Below, piece after piece: positions 54,344-63,388 of a stretch of DNA of 64,000 nt. The DNA is from Halochromatium salexigens (GTDB lineage Bacteria; Pseudomonadota; Gammaproteobacteria; Chromatiales; Chromatiaceae): contig NZ_NHSF01000066.1 of NCBI RefSeq assembly GCF_016653295.1, positions 1 through 64,000 of the forward strand, read 5' to 3'. Position numbers and translations under genes: made by a program. The first letter of the stretch is position 1, and each line of letters opens with the position of its first letter. Below the pieces are notes generated by a model, which worked only from the letters and a program-made list of their open reading frames with translations, did no database searches and was not told the origin of the DNA.

Positions 54344-55071
54344 CGGCAGTGATCTTCGGTGCGCGCCAGCAGCAGGCATCCCCGACCTGGGCGGAGTATT
54401 TCGCCCGCCAAGCCGAGGCTTGCAAGAGCCCGGCCCTGAAGCGCTTCTACGCGGCGGGGTTGCCAGCAGAAGAGCGCCCCATCGGAGACGTCCCGCTGGT
54501 GGCATTGGATTTCGAGACCACGGGCATGGACCCCCTGGAGCACGCCATCGTCAGCATCGGCTTGGTGCCCTTCGACCTGCGGGTGATCCGCCCGTCGGCG
54601 GGCCGTTACTGGGTCGTCAAGCCTCCCCGGCCGCTGACAGAGGAATCCATTGCCTTCCATCGCATTACCCATTCAGAGGTCGAGCACGCGCCGCCTATCG
54701 CTACGATCCTCGACGAGGTGCTGTCGGCGCTCGCCGACCGCCTGGTGGTGGTCCACTACCGCAACATCGAACGGCCATTCCTCGATGCCGCCGTCATGGC
54801 CGCTCAGGGCGAGCATTGCCTGTTTCCCCTCATCGACACCATGGCGTTGGAGGCGCGCTGGGAGCGCCGCGGCCGCCTACAGGGCATCAAGCGCTTGTTT
54901 GGCATCCAGCCCGCCTCCATCCGGCTGGCCGACAGCCGCACCCGCTACGGCCTGCCCCATTACTCCTCCCATCACGCCAAGGTGGACGCCATGGCCACGG
55001 CGGAACTCTTCCAGGCCCAGATGGCCCGGCATTTTACGCCTGACACACCGCTCTCCGATCTCTGGCTATAG
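54340..55071 (+). CDS. DEDDh 3'-5' exonuclease (DnaQ-like)
   Basis: A 243-residue exonuclease of the DNA polymerase III epsilon type. ExoI is VALDFETTGMDPLEHAIVS (D and E), ExoII lies in VVVHYRNIERPFLDAA and ExoIII in SSHHAKVDAMATAELF, giving the H and last D. It is not the main epsilon subunit, since it lacks the clamp-binding C-terminus. The start is uncertain: a TTG at 54340 overlaps the stop of the CBS/DUF294 gene (TTGA), and a GTG follows at 54349. The pair forms a unit often seen next to transport genes; substrate unknown. Confidence 0.88.
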   Translation: MTAVIFGARQQQASPTWAEYFARQAEACKSPALKRFYAAGLPAEERPIGDVPLVALDFETTGMDPLEHAIVSIGLVPFDLRVIRPSAGRYWVVKPPRPLTEESIAFHRITHSEVEHAPPIATILDEVLSALADRLVVVHYRNIERPFLDAAVMAAQGEHCLFPLIDTMALEARWERRGRLQGIKRLFGIQPASIRLADSRTRYGLPHYSSHHAKVDAMATAELFQAQMARHFTPDTPLSDLWL

Positions 55072-55180
55072 GCACCGAGAGGTGCAGGCTGATCGCGGCG
55101 AAGGCCGGTCACGGCTAAAAAGCGAGGCGGCCACAGCCGCCCCTTGAATGGCTGAGAAACAGGCCCTAGGGCCTTGCCGC

Positions 55181-56866
55181 TTAAGCCTTTGCTAGCTTTG
55201 CCTTGCCAGCCCGGGGCTCGCTCAACAGCCCCATGACGATGGCGTAGCAGCCCGCTAGGAGTAGCAAGGTGAAGGGCAGACCGGCGGATACCGCCACCGC
55301 CTGCAGGGCGGCCAGACCACCCCCCAGCAGCAGTGCGATGGCGATGGCGCCCTCAATGACGCCCCAGAACACCCGTTGGGGCTTGGGGGCATCGATCTTG
55401 CCGCCCGCTGCGATGGTATCGATCACCAGAGACCCGGAATCCGACGAGGTGATAAAGAACACGAGCACAAGCACGATACCGATAAACGAGGTGATGTCCG
55501 CCAGCGGCAGCTCGCCCAGCATCATGAAGAGCTGCAGGGGCAGTTCCGCCGAGGCGGCCCCATCGAAGCCGCTCCGCACCTGATCGATGGCTGTGGTGCC
55601 GAAGGCCGTAAACCAGAAGATCGACACTGTGGTGGGAATGAGCAGCACGGAGATGAGGAATTCGCGCACCGAGCGCCCCCGGCTGACGCGGGCAATGAAC
55701 ATCCCGACGAAGGGTGACCAGCTAATCCACCAGCCCCAGTAAAAGGTGGTCCAGCCCTGGCTGTAGTTGACGTCCTCCCGGGCGAATGGGTTGGACAGGA
55801 AGGGCAGCTCAGCCAGATAGCTAACGATATTCTTGCCGAAACTGGTCAAGATGAGGAGTGTCGGCCCCACGAACACCACGAACATCAGCAGCATGAATGC
55901 CAGGAACATATTGATCTCAGACAGGCGTTTCACGCCCTTGTCCACGCCGGCCACGATGGACAGGATCGCCACCGCCGTGATGCCGGTGATCAGCAGCACC
56001 AGGGTGACATCGCCGCCACCGATCCCGAACAAGTAGTTCAGCCCCGCAGCTGCCTGCTCGGCGCCGTAGCCGAGGGACGTGGCCAGTCCGAACAGGGTCG
56101 CGAACACCGCCAGGATGTCGATAAGATGCCCCGGCCAGCCCCAAATGCGCTCACCCAGAATCGGGTAGAAGATGGACCGGACCGTCATCGGCAGGCCCTT
56201 GTTGTAGGAGAAGATGCACAAAGCCAAGGCCACGATGGCGTACATGGCCCAGGGATGCAGGCTCCAGTGGAGCAGGGTCGCGGCCATGCCCAGGCGGGCG
56301 GCGGCCTCCGAATCGCCGGCGGCCCCGCCCAGGGGGGCCCAGTCGGTCCGCACGCCGTCCGCGCCCACGCTGATGCCTTCCAGGGCCGTACCGTAGTGGG
56401 TCAAGGGCTCGGCCACGCCATAGAACATCAGGCCGATACCCATTCCCGCCGCGAACAACATGGAGAACCAGGAGATCCTGGAGAAGTCAGGCGTCGCATC
56501 GGCGCCGCCGATGCGCACACGCCCCAGGGGCGAGACGATCAGGCCGAGGCAGAGCAGCACGAAGACATTGGCCGATAGCAGATAGAACCAGGTGGCATTG
56601 GCGTTGATCCAGCTCTTCGCCCCGTCGAAGGTAGCGGTGGCCTGCTCGGGCAAGGCGAGGGTCAGCACTACGAAGCTGAGGATCAGTAGGGACGACACGG
56701 CGAACACGGCGCCGTGGATGTCGATATTGATCCCAAGAGGACGGGCTTGGTAGTTGTCCTGACCGATCCGGTAATCGGTATCGATCAGATTGGACGCACC
56801 TTCCGGGGCCGGTACGCCGACCGACTCCGGCGGTGACTCCGGGGCTGTTGTGGGTTCTTTTTCCAC
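55181..56866 (-). CDS. BCCT family betaine transporter (second)
   Basis: A 561-residue carrier with 12 transmembrane helices and the BCCT motifs AAGMGIGLMFYGVAEPLTHY, CIFSYNKGLPMTVRSIFYP and FYWGWWISWSPFVGMFIARV. N-terminal (about 45 residues) and C-terminal tails are shorter than in the first BCCT gene. It is convergent to the exonuclease gene (110 bp apart) and upstream of it, on the right, lies a UspA-like gene. Likely imports glycine betaine or a related solute with sodium; the exact substrate is not readable. Confidence 0.93.
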   Translation of the reverse strand: MEKEPTTAPESPPESVGVPAPEGASNLIDTDYRIGQDNYQARPLGINIDIHGAVFAVSSLLILSFVVLTLALPEQATATFDGAKSWINANATWFYLLSANVFVLLCLGLIVSPLGRVRIGGADATPDFSRISWFSMLFAAGMGIGLMFYGVAEPLTHYGTALEGISVGADGVRTDWAPLGGAAGDSEAAARLGMAATLLHWSLHPWAMYAIVALALCIFSYNKGLPMTVRSIFYPILGERIWGWPGHLIDILAVFATLFGLATSLGYGAEQAAAGLNYLFGIGGGDVTLVLLITGITAVAILSIVAGVDKGVKRLSEINMFLAFMLLMFVVFVGPTLLILTSFGKNIVSYLAELPFLSNPFAREDVNYSQGWTTFYWGWWISWSPFVGMFIARVSRGRSVREFLISVLLIPTTVSIFWFTAFGTTAIDQVRSGFDGAASAELPLQLFMMLGELPLADITSFIGIVLVLVFFITSSDSGSLVIDTIAAGGKIDAPKPQRVFWGVIEGAIAIALLLGGGLAALQAVAVSAGLPFTLLLLAGCYAIVMGLLSEPRAGKAKLAKA

Positions 56867-56929
56867 GGGATTCTCCCTTGTCTGCCTGATTCTAATGCGG
56901 GGGTCTTGTGGGCTAGTCTTGAGGCGCGG

Positions 56930-57361
56930 CTAGTCGGCCGGGGTATGGCCACGCACGAGGAACACGGACGCCTCGGAGTGCTGCGCGATCTTGGCCCCGT
57001 TGGCGGGCATGATGGCGTCGAGATGGGTGGGCAGATGGGTCGCCATGACCACCAGGTCCGCACCGATGTCATCGATGGCTTGGACGAGGATATTGTCCAG
57101 ATCAGCCGACGGATCGTGGCTGTTGTAGACGCGCGCCGTAGGCTCATGACCGCTGTCGGGGGCATGCTCGTGGGCGAACGCCTTAAGCTTGACCTCATAC
57201 TCCTGAGGCGTGCGGGCCACTGCGCTGGGCTGGGAGGTGGTCACGCCGACGTAGCACAGGGCCGCCCCGTAGTGGCGCGAGAGATCGGCCGCGACGGTCA
57301 GAGCCTTCTCCAGCGCACCCAGGTGCGCAAGATCCACCGGCACCATAATCTTGTTGAACAT
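56930..57361 (-). CDS. Universal stress protein, UspA family
   Basis: A 143-residue single-domain Usp. The opening IMVPVDLAHLGALEKAL, the middle DIGADLVVMATHLP and the C-terminal SEASVFLVRGHTPAD are typical. The ATP-binding G-x2-G-x9-G(S/T) motif is degenerate (MPANGAKIAQHSEAS), so it may be a non-ATP-binding form. It is 63 bp upstream of the second BCCT gene and on the same strand; UspA domains paired with a transporter are known to modulate uptake (TeaD with TeaABC in Halomonas), so a similar role is plausible but inferred. Confidence 0.88.
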   Translation of the reverse strand: MFNKIMVPVDLAHLGALEKALTVAADLSRHYGAALCYVGVTTSQPSAVARTPQEYEVKLKAFAHEHAPDSGHEPTARVYNSHDPSADLDNILVQAIDDIGADLVVMATHLPTHLDAIMPANGAKIAQHSEASVFLVRGHTPAD

Positions 57362-57674
57362 GAAGGCGTGCCTCCTCGAGGTTACGCGAGCGCATGCTGC
57401 GGGGGATCATCCAGCACCACCGCGCCACCGGCTCGTCTGGTAGGTAATTGATTAGGTCATTTTAAATTCTAACAGGAAGGCGCTTGGGAAGACCAACGGA
57501 CGGGGCGATCTCTCTCCCGCAGTATCCGGGTCGCGGAGGTACGAGGCATGATCTGCGCCTTGTAGGTCGTTGCTTTTGGCCTCATCGTTTCAAGCAAGCT
57601 TTACAATCGAGATCGGTCGAACGCAGGATGCCGTCCGGCACGATTCATCCCTGCCATCTCTAGGAGCAAGTCTT
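57362..57674. other. Intergenic region between usp and folE2
   Basis: No gene. An AT-rich patch at about 57440-57473 is a likely promoter zone for usp (minus) or folE2 (plus), though no clean -35/-10 pair was found. An in-frame TTG exists at 57572-ish and other weak starts run up to folE2; the best folE2 start is TTG 57675 with an AGGAG site at 57662-57666. Confidence 0.4.
57662..57666 (+). promoter_or_regulatory. Ribosome binding site fixing folE2 TTG start
   Basis: AGGAG, eight bases before TTG at 57675. No in-frame ATG occurs until after the conserved FolE2 N-terminus, so this Shine-Dalgarno site decides the start. Confidence 0.65.
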
Positions 57675-58544
57675 TTGGACGCCGCGCTTACCGCCCGCTC
57701 ACCCGAGCCCGCCGATCGCTCAACCGCACAGACCCAGGATCCCGACAAGGCGACCAACATTGCCGATGTCCAGTCCAGCCGAGACCATCGTCAGATCGCG
57801 ATCAATAAGGTGGGCATCAAAGATATCCGCCATCCAGTGCGGATCAAGGACCGCAGCGGCCGCGAGCAGCATACGGTCGCGACCTTCAACATGTCGGTGT
57901 TCCTGCCTCACCACTTCAAGGGCACGCACATGTCACGCTTCGTCGCCATCCTCAATGGCCACGAGCGCGAGATCGGCGTCGGCACCTTCAAAGAGATGCT
58001 CACCGAGATGGTCGAGCGGCTCGAGTCCGAAGCCGGCCACATCGAGATGCGCTTCCCGTTCTTCGTCAACAAGCGCGCGCCGGTCAGCGGGGTCGAGAGC
58101 TTGCTCGACTACGATGTCACGCTCATCGGCGAGGTGCGCGGCGGCGAGCCCGAACTCTCGATCAAGGTGGTGGTGCCAGTGACCAGCCTCTGCCCTTGCT
58201 CCAAGGAGATCTCGCGCTATGGCGCGCACAACCAGCGCTCGCATGTCACCGTCGAGGCCAAGACCCGTGGCTTCCTGTGGGTCGAGGAGCTGATCGAGCT
58301 GGTCGAGGCCGAGGCCAGCGCCCAGCTCTACGGGCTTTTGAAACGGCCCGATGAGAAGTACGTCACCGAGCACGCCTACGACAATCCGAAATTCGTCGAG
58401 GACACGGTGCGGGATGTTGCCCGCCGATTGCATGCCGAGGAGCGCATCGCCGCCTATGTGGTCGAGGCCGAAAACTTCGAGTCCATCCACAACCATTCGG
58501 CCTACGCGATGGTCGCGCGCGACAAGGAAGCATCTCCAGCCTAA
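57675..58544 (+). CDS. folE2: GTP cyclohydrolase FolE2 (type IB)
   Basis: A 289-residue enzyme (from TTG 57675) that turns GTP into dihydroneopterin triphosphate, the first step of folate and queuosine/pterin synthesis, and can work without zinc. The family core starts at [19 protein letters not shown]; the active-site cysteine and neighbours are in [35 protein letters not shown] and [16 protein letters not shown] are also characteristic. Bacteria often carry FolE2 under zinc control, but I see no Zur site here. Its end overlaps the convergent phosphatase gene by 4 bp. Confidence 0.93.
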   Translation: MDAALTARSPEPADRSTAQTQDPDKATNIADVQSSRDHRQIAINKVGIKDIRHPVRIKDRSGREQHTVATFNMSVFLPHHFKGTHMSRFVAILNGHEREIGVGTFKEMLTEMVERLESEAGHIEMRFPFFVNKRAPVSGVESLLDYDVTLIGEVRGGEPELSIKVVVPVTSLCPCSKEISRYGAHNQRSHVTVEAKTRGFLWVEELIELVEAEASAQLYGLLKRPDEKYVTEHAYDNPKFVEDTVRDVARRLHAEERIAAYVVEAENFESIHNHSAYAMVARDKEASPA

Positions 58545-59623
58545 CCCCCTCCCTCAAACGCATCAGCCGCCGAGGGATAGACAACCGAGATCGCAAACGG
58601 CTCGGCGGGGTCTTGGGTCACCCTCACCCATACGCCACCAAGAAATGGCGAGCCTGGCACCTCCAGACGCCACAAACGCTCGGCGCCTTTCACCGACGAC
58701 CGGTTGCGCACCAGTGGTTGGTTGAACTGAAAGCGGTGGGTGTCACCGTGGATCGCCAGCACCGGCCCCGAATAATTGGCCAAGAGCTGCTCAAGATCCG
58801 TCAGCAGTGGTGCAAAACCGGGTGCCGGCGACGAACGCTCAAACAAGGGATTCGCGTGAAAAAGTAGCACCATCGCCCGCGCCTGGGTCTGTTGCGCAAC
58901 CTCAGTGGCCTCGCGCAGTAGCCGGCGGTTGGCATCCGAGCGTTGGCGCCATTCCGCCATCGCGGCGGGGTTTCCTGAACGGTGGTTATTCTCGCTGCCA
59001 ACCACGTGCAGAAGCACGATCATTACCCCCTCCCGCAGGGTATAGGCATTCTCCGGATACTCGGGATCGGGCACGAGCAGGTTGAGTTCCTCATTGTGCA
59101 AAACCTTGGAGTCAGCGAAGAAGCGTACGCGCAACGCGCCCAACCGATCCAAGGGGTCAAGGGCGCCAGCCGCTTTTCGATGACAATCCGTCCATTCATT
59201 ATCGCCGGGGGTGTAGAGCATCGGTACCGACTGCTGTTCAAACAGCGTGGCGACGCGCCGATTGCGGGCCTCGGTGCAAGGTTGACTACCGCCTTTGATA
59301 TCGCCGACATGCGCGAGGAACGGCGGGTCCTGTGCGGCGGCCTCTCGTAACAGCCGCTCGAATGGCGCGTACTCGGCATTGCCATAGGGCACGTCGCCAA
59401 CCACAAAGAAGCGCAAGTCCTCAGCCGTTGGCGCCGCGCCCGCCGCCATGCTCATCCAGAGCAAGCTGCTCAAAAGCACACTGATCAAGACCATGTCGGC
59501 CCCCCATCGGCCCATCGGCCTGCGCGGCATTCGCGCCGCTCTCGGGAGCCGACGACCTGTGCGCTGCCAAAACGCCGACGCGCGTACGCCCTGTCGCTGA
59601 TTCAACCCATCACACATCTTCAA
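58541..59623 (-). CDS. Exported calcineurin-like metallophosphatase
   Basis: A 360-residue protein with a metallophosphoesterase fold: [33 protein letters not shown] and IHGDTHRFQ supply the metal-binding Asp, Asn and His residues. A hydrophobic segment ([20 protein letters not shown]) at about 45-64 is a signal peptide; the 44 residues before it, rich in Arg, suggest that translation starts at an ATG at 59530, 59515 or 59494. The first frame start overlaps the upstream gene by 14 bp. Substrate unknown. Last of a three-gene overlapping unit. Confidence 0.8.
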   Translation of the reverse strand: MKMCDGLNQRQGVRASAFWQRTGRRLPRAARMPRRPMGRWGADMVLISVLLSSLLWMSMAAGAAPTAEDLRFFVVGDVPYGNAEYAPFERLLREAAAQDPPFLAHVGDIKGGSQPCTEARNRRVATLFEQQSVPMLYTPGDNEWTDCHRKAAGALDPLDRLGALRVRFFADSKVLHNEELNLLVPDPEYPENAYTLREGVMIVLLHVVGSENNHRSGNPAAMAEWRQRSDANRRLLREATEVAQQTQARAMVLLFHANPLFERSSPAPGFAPLLTDLEQLLANYSGPVLAIHGDTHRFQFNQPLVRNRSSVKGAERLWRLEVPGSPFLGGVWVRVTQDPAEPFAISVVYPSAADAFEGGG

Positions 59624-60398
59624 TCAAGACCTCCACCCGTAGCAGCCGCCAGGCCCTTCCATCCCTGAGAACGGCCCGGTTCCAGGGGATCAGAGCCAGT
59701 TCCAAGGTCTCCACAATCGGTTCACGCCAGAGGCGGCTCCCATATCGGCTCCTGGCTTGGCGGAGGCCAACCTTGACCTGACAATACCAGGTCGCCAGCC
59801 CGTAACCAGTATCGACTCGCGCATCGACCTCGGCATCCAGCGGCGGGAGCAATCCCTCCGTCGCACAAAGTTCGAGCAATCGATGCGCCAGGCGACATAG
59901 GTCCGTGGAGTGGATCGGTGGTGGATGACGTGATCCACACCAGGTCTGTTGCTGCAACGCGAACACATCAATCGGGTTTTGGGCGAGCATCCGTCGGCGT
60001 TGCTCAACCCATTCGCCCGCGATGAGCCGCACCGCAACCGAAGCCGCTTGCTCGGACGCGAATTGGCGCCCGACTAAATCGAGAATCGGTTCTGGAAAAC
60101 CGATGCCATACAGGCCCATGGTGCGCGCGGTTGGCGTCGCCAGGCGCCCCGAACGTGGAACACCATTGCGCGCTGCCATGGCATACCAGCGCCTGGCCTC
60201 GGCCATTTCGTGCGTCTCGCGCACAAGCAGGCCCTCAGTCATCATGAAATCCCAACCATCTGGCCAGAGTGCGACCTGATAAGCAGGCAGCTGCCGAACC
60301 CGCTCCAAGGCCCGCGCGTGTCGGCTGCCGCGTCCAGGCAACCATCGGCGCACGCCGCGCAATCCATGCACCAGTGCAAGCCGCTCAATAGCGGCCAT
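59610..60398 (-). CDS. Uncharacterised protein, no recognised family
   Basis: A 262-residue cytoplasmic protein, without signal peptide or membrane segment. It is rich in Arg, Leu and Trp, with conserved-looking stretches WPDGWDFMMTEGLLV, RTMGLYGIGFPEPILDLVG and LATWYCQVKVGLRQARSRYG. I recognise no catalytic motif. It overlaps its neighbours by 14 bp on each side: the cyclic-nucleotide-binding gene upstream and the phosphatase downstream. Long, gene-like frame and tight packing support that it is real. It may be an effector controlled by the upstream sensor. Confidence 0.7.
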   Translation of the reverse strand: MAAIERLALVHGLRGVRRWLPGRGSRHARALERVRQLPAYQVALWPDGWDFMMTEGLLVRETHEMAEARRWYAMAARNGVPRSGRLATPTARTMGLYGIGFPEPILDLVGRQFASEQAASVAVRLIAGEWVEQRRRMLAQNPIDVFALQQQTWCGSRHPPPIHSTDLCRLAHRLLELCATEGLLPPLDAEVDARVDTGYGLATWYCQVKVGLRQARSRYGSRLWREPIVETLELALIPWNRAVLRDGRAWRLLRVEVLIEDV

Positions 60399-60879
60399 GC
60401 GAGCGGGTCACATAGTTGCGCAACTCATGACTCTCTTGGTTTGCCCGCATGAGATTACTGTGTGTAATCCGGAAAAGAGCCCGCATGACCTTTAGCACGA
60501 GCATCGGATGCTCGGCGAGCAAGGCCTCGAAATCATCCGGCTCGAGCGTCAACACCACGCACTCATGAGCCGCGCGCAATCCAGCCTTGCGCGGGGAACC
60601 ATCGACGAAGGCGCGAGTTCCGGCACATTCACCCGGTGACATCCGGTATACGGTGGAATCAACCCCATCATGACGGTGCAGCACATCAAGCCGCCCAGCA
60701 ACCAACACGAACAGAGTCCGCCGGGGATCACCCTCAATGACCAACCAATCCTGACTCGCCAAGCGCTCGCTCCCCATGGCCAGCGCCAATGTCGCGATCT
60801 CGGCCGTATCGAGTTCGGTCGCGAGCACCGAGTCCCTGAGCCAGTCGGTCTTCTGTTGATCGGTAGCCTGATCGTTCAT
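60385..60879 (-). CDS. Cyclic nucleotide-binding domain protein
   Basis: A 164-residue protein consisting of one Crp-type cNMP-binding domain (about 18-140) with ASQDWLVIEGDPRRTLFVLVAGRLDVL and the phosphate-binding-cassette region MSPGECAGTRAFVDGSPRKAGL. There is no helix-turn-helix, so it is not a classical Crp/Fnr regulator; the last 25 residues form a helix (RITHSNLMRANQESHELRN). It leads the three-gene unit and may regulate its partners by protein contact. Confidence 0.82.
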   Translation of the reverse strand: MNDQATDQQKTDWLRDSVLATELDTAEIATLALAMGSERLASQDWLVIEGDPRRTLFVLVAGRLDVLHRHDGVDSTVYRMSPGECAGTRAFVDGSPRKAGLRAAHECVVLTLEPDDFEALLAEHPMLVLKVMRALFRITHSNLMRANQESHELRNYVTRSHGRY

Positions 60880-61058
60880 GCCAGCATCTGCCCCTTAACA
60901 GGTTGGAGATCGATTAAATAGCAGCGATTGCTTGTCACCTAGCAAACCCCGGCGACGTCTCGGTGTCAATGTCAATACGCGCGCCCGATGGCATCAAGGC
61001 TTACACTAGGCCATCAACACCGAGCCCCCGATGATCGACGCGATCGACCTAACGCCTT

Positions 61059-63326
61059 ATGAGTGACCTCGTCCTGTATTTCCGGCCACCCAGCGACTGG
61101 GCCGAGACCCTCCACGTCCACTACTGGGACCGGCAACCTGCCGGAGACGCCAGCGACTGGCCGGGAGTGAGCATGGCGCCAGACCCTGATGCACCCGGCT
61201 GGTACCGCTGTAAGTTCACAAACACCCACCAGCTGCATCTGGTCTTCAATGATGGACAGGGCCGCCAAAGCCCGGATCTCTCTCGAGATCGCAGTGGCTG
61301 GTACCGGCTCGACAGCGGTTGGCAGGATCAACGGCCCGCGCTTGAGGACATCGCAGCGGATGCCGGCGATCCCGCTGCAGCCACGAAAGACTCAACACAG
61401 GGAACCGCAAAGGCAGCGGGACAAGTGGAACTGGCGGGACAGCCGACAGCACCACCGGCCGGGATCGCTCCGGCGCCGCTACCGGAGCACAGTCCCCAAC
61501 CCGGCCCACGCCCGCTAGCCGAGCGCACCGACTTCCGCGAGGAGACCATCTATTTCCTCCTCACCGCGCGCTTCTACGACGGCGACCCGTCCAACAACGC
61601 CTTCTGCCGCGACCGCATCCGCTTCGACGATCAAGGCAACGCCATCGACCCGCACTGGCGCGGCGACTTCAAGGGCCTGATCCAAAAGCTCGACTACATC
61701 CGCGACCTCGGCTTCAGCGCGATCTGGATCACGCCGCCGGTCGAGAACCGCTCCGGCCTCGATTATCACGGCTACCATCCCTACGACTGGACCCGCATCG
61801 ACCCCCGGCTGGAATCGCCCGACGCGACCTATCAGGATCTGATCGACGCTGCCCACGCCAAGGGTATCAAGATCATCCAGGATGTGGTGGTCAACCATTC
61901 CTGCCAATACGGTATCCGCGGCCAGGTCCACATCGACCATCTGCCGATCAAATATTATGTGCCGCAGGGCGCCGAGCAGGGCCAGATCGATCATGGCCCC
62001 TACCAGGGCAACCTCGGCCACTATGCCTGGCCCAACCGCGACGACATCGATAATCCCGTCGCGCCCGATTGGTACCGCGAGCGCCACGCGCGCGACCCCG
62101 AGGGCATCGAGCCACTGGTCGACCCCAAGACCAGCGAGACGGCGCCCAAGCCCGGCTATGATCCGGGCCGCTTCTTCGGCATCGATGCCCAGAACCTGGA
62201 CCCGAACTGGTACCACCAGGACGGCTTCATCTGCGGCGGCGACTGGGAGAGCGCGCATCCGCTGCAGCAGAAGCATCTCGCCGGCGACTGCATCGATCTC
62301 GCCACCGAGCGCCAGAACGTCAAGGACTATCTGATCGGCGCGATCAATCGCTATCTGGACATGGGCGTCGATGCGCTGCGCATCGACACCGTCAAGCACG
62401 TCGAGCGCGACAACCTGCTCGAGTACGTGAATGCCTGGAAGGCGCACAAGCCTGGCCTGTTCGTGTTCGGCGAGAACCTGGTCAAGGGCTATGGCTGGGG
62501 CGATCTCGGTGGCGGCGACAATGGTCCGAGCGAGATCCGGCCCTGGTGGTACACCCGCCTCGGCTCCGACCCACGCGACCCGAACAGCGGCGGCGACTCC
62601 GGCTTCCCGCAGCTCGACTTCGGCCTGTTCTCGACCTTCCGCGACACCGTCAGCAAGGGCACCTTCGCCGGCACCGCGCAGGTGCTGTCGATGGACTGGA
62701 TCTACGGCGACGCGACCAGCCTGGTCACCTTTCTGCAGAACCACGACGTCGGCCCCGACAACGATTTCAAATACCGCTTCAAGGGCGAGGACTGGATGGC
62801 CGCGGCGACCTACAACCTGCTCTGGACCGCGCGCGGCATCCCCTGCCTCTACTACGGCGAGGAGATCGCCTTCATGCGCGGCGCGCCACAGGATGTCGAG
62901 GGCGAGCAGGATACCCTCGAAACCACCGGCCGCGCCTACTTCGGCGACCATCTCGAGGATGAGCGCATCGCCGAAACCCAGGCCCATCCGCTCTATCGCC
63001 ATCTCCAACGGCTGAATCTGATCCGCCGCTCGATTCCCGCGCTGCAAAAGGCCCCGATGACCCAGGTGAACGAATGGGGCAGCGGCATGAGCTTCGTCCG
63101 CGATCTCTGCGCCGAAGGCTCTTACGCAGTGATTGGCCTGGCCATCGGCACTGACCAGCAGGTCGACATCGGCGATATCCGCCCCGGACACTACCGCGAT
63201 GCGGTCACCGGCGCCGAGCAGCACAGCGACGGCCAGCTGAGTTTTCAGGTCAAGGGCAACTCAGCCGGGATCTGGGTACTCGATGGACCGGGCAAGCTCG
63301 GCGACGACGGCCCTTTCCTGCATTGA
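61059..63326 (+). CDS. GH13 alpha-amylase family enzyme with N-terminal CBM
   Basis: A 755-residue glycoside hydrolase without a signal peptide. Residues about 1-90 form a starch-binding-like beta domain (LYFRPPSDWAETLHVHYWD; TNTHQLHLVFNDGQG), then a Pro/Ala/Gln linker (about 100-155), then the GH13 barrel. Catalytic residues: nucleophile D in MGVDALRIDTVKHV, acid E in FVFGENLVKG, and D in FLQNHDVGPDND; region I is IIQDVVVNHSCQ. It probably acts on internal glycogen or maltodextrin. Exact specificity (amylase, glucosidase or transferase) is not readable. The 179 bp upstream hold no clear motif. Confidence 0.92.
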   Translation: MSDLVLYFRPPSDWAETLHVHYWDRQPAGDASDWPGVSMAPDPDAPGWYRCKFTNTHQLHLVFNDGQGRQSPDLSRDRSGWYRLDSGWQDQRPALEDIAADAGDPAAATKDSTQGTAKAAGQVELAGQPTAPPAGIAPAPLPEHSPQPGPRPLAERTDFREETIYFLLTARFYDGDPSNNAFCRDRIRFDDQGNAIDPHWRGDFKGLIQKLDYIRDLGFSAIWITPPVENRSGLDYHGYHPYDWTRIDPRLESPDATYQDLIDAAHAKGIKIIQDVVVNHSCQYGIRGQVHIDHLPIKYYVPQGAEQGQIDHGPYQGNLGHYAWPNRDDIDNPVAPDWYRERHARDPEGIEPLVDPKTSETAPKPGYDPGRFFGIDAQNLDPNWYHQDGFICGGDWESAHPLQQKHLAGDCIDLATERQNVKDYLIGAINRYLDMGVDALRIDTVKHVERDNLLEYVNAWKAHKPGLFVFGENLVKGYGWGDLGGGDNGPSEIRPWWYTRLGSDPRDPNSGGDSGFPQLDFGLFSTFRDTVSKGTFAGTAQVLSMDWIYGDATSLVTFLQNHDVGPDNDFKYRFKGEDWMAAATYNLLWTARGIPCLYYGEEIAFMRGAPQDVEGEQDTLETTGRAYFGDHLEDERIAETQAHPLYRHLQRLNLIRRSIPALQKAPMTQVNEWGSGMSFVRDLCAEGSYAVIGLAIGTDQQVDIGDIRPGHYRDAVTGAEQHSDGQLSFQVKGNSAGIWVLDGPGKLGDDGPFLH

Positions 63327-63388
63327 TCGACCATGGACCTCGGCCCGCTAGCTAGCCCGCCAACCCACGACCGCGAGCACCCGACCCC

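Noticed and set aside
61515-63224. Open frame of 569 codons on the minus strand
   Set aside because: Antisense to the GH13 catalytic domain; Val/Ala/Asp-rich shadow translation.
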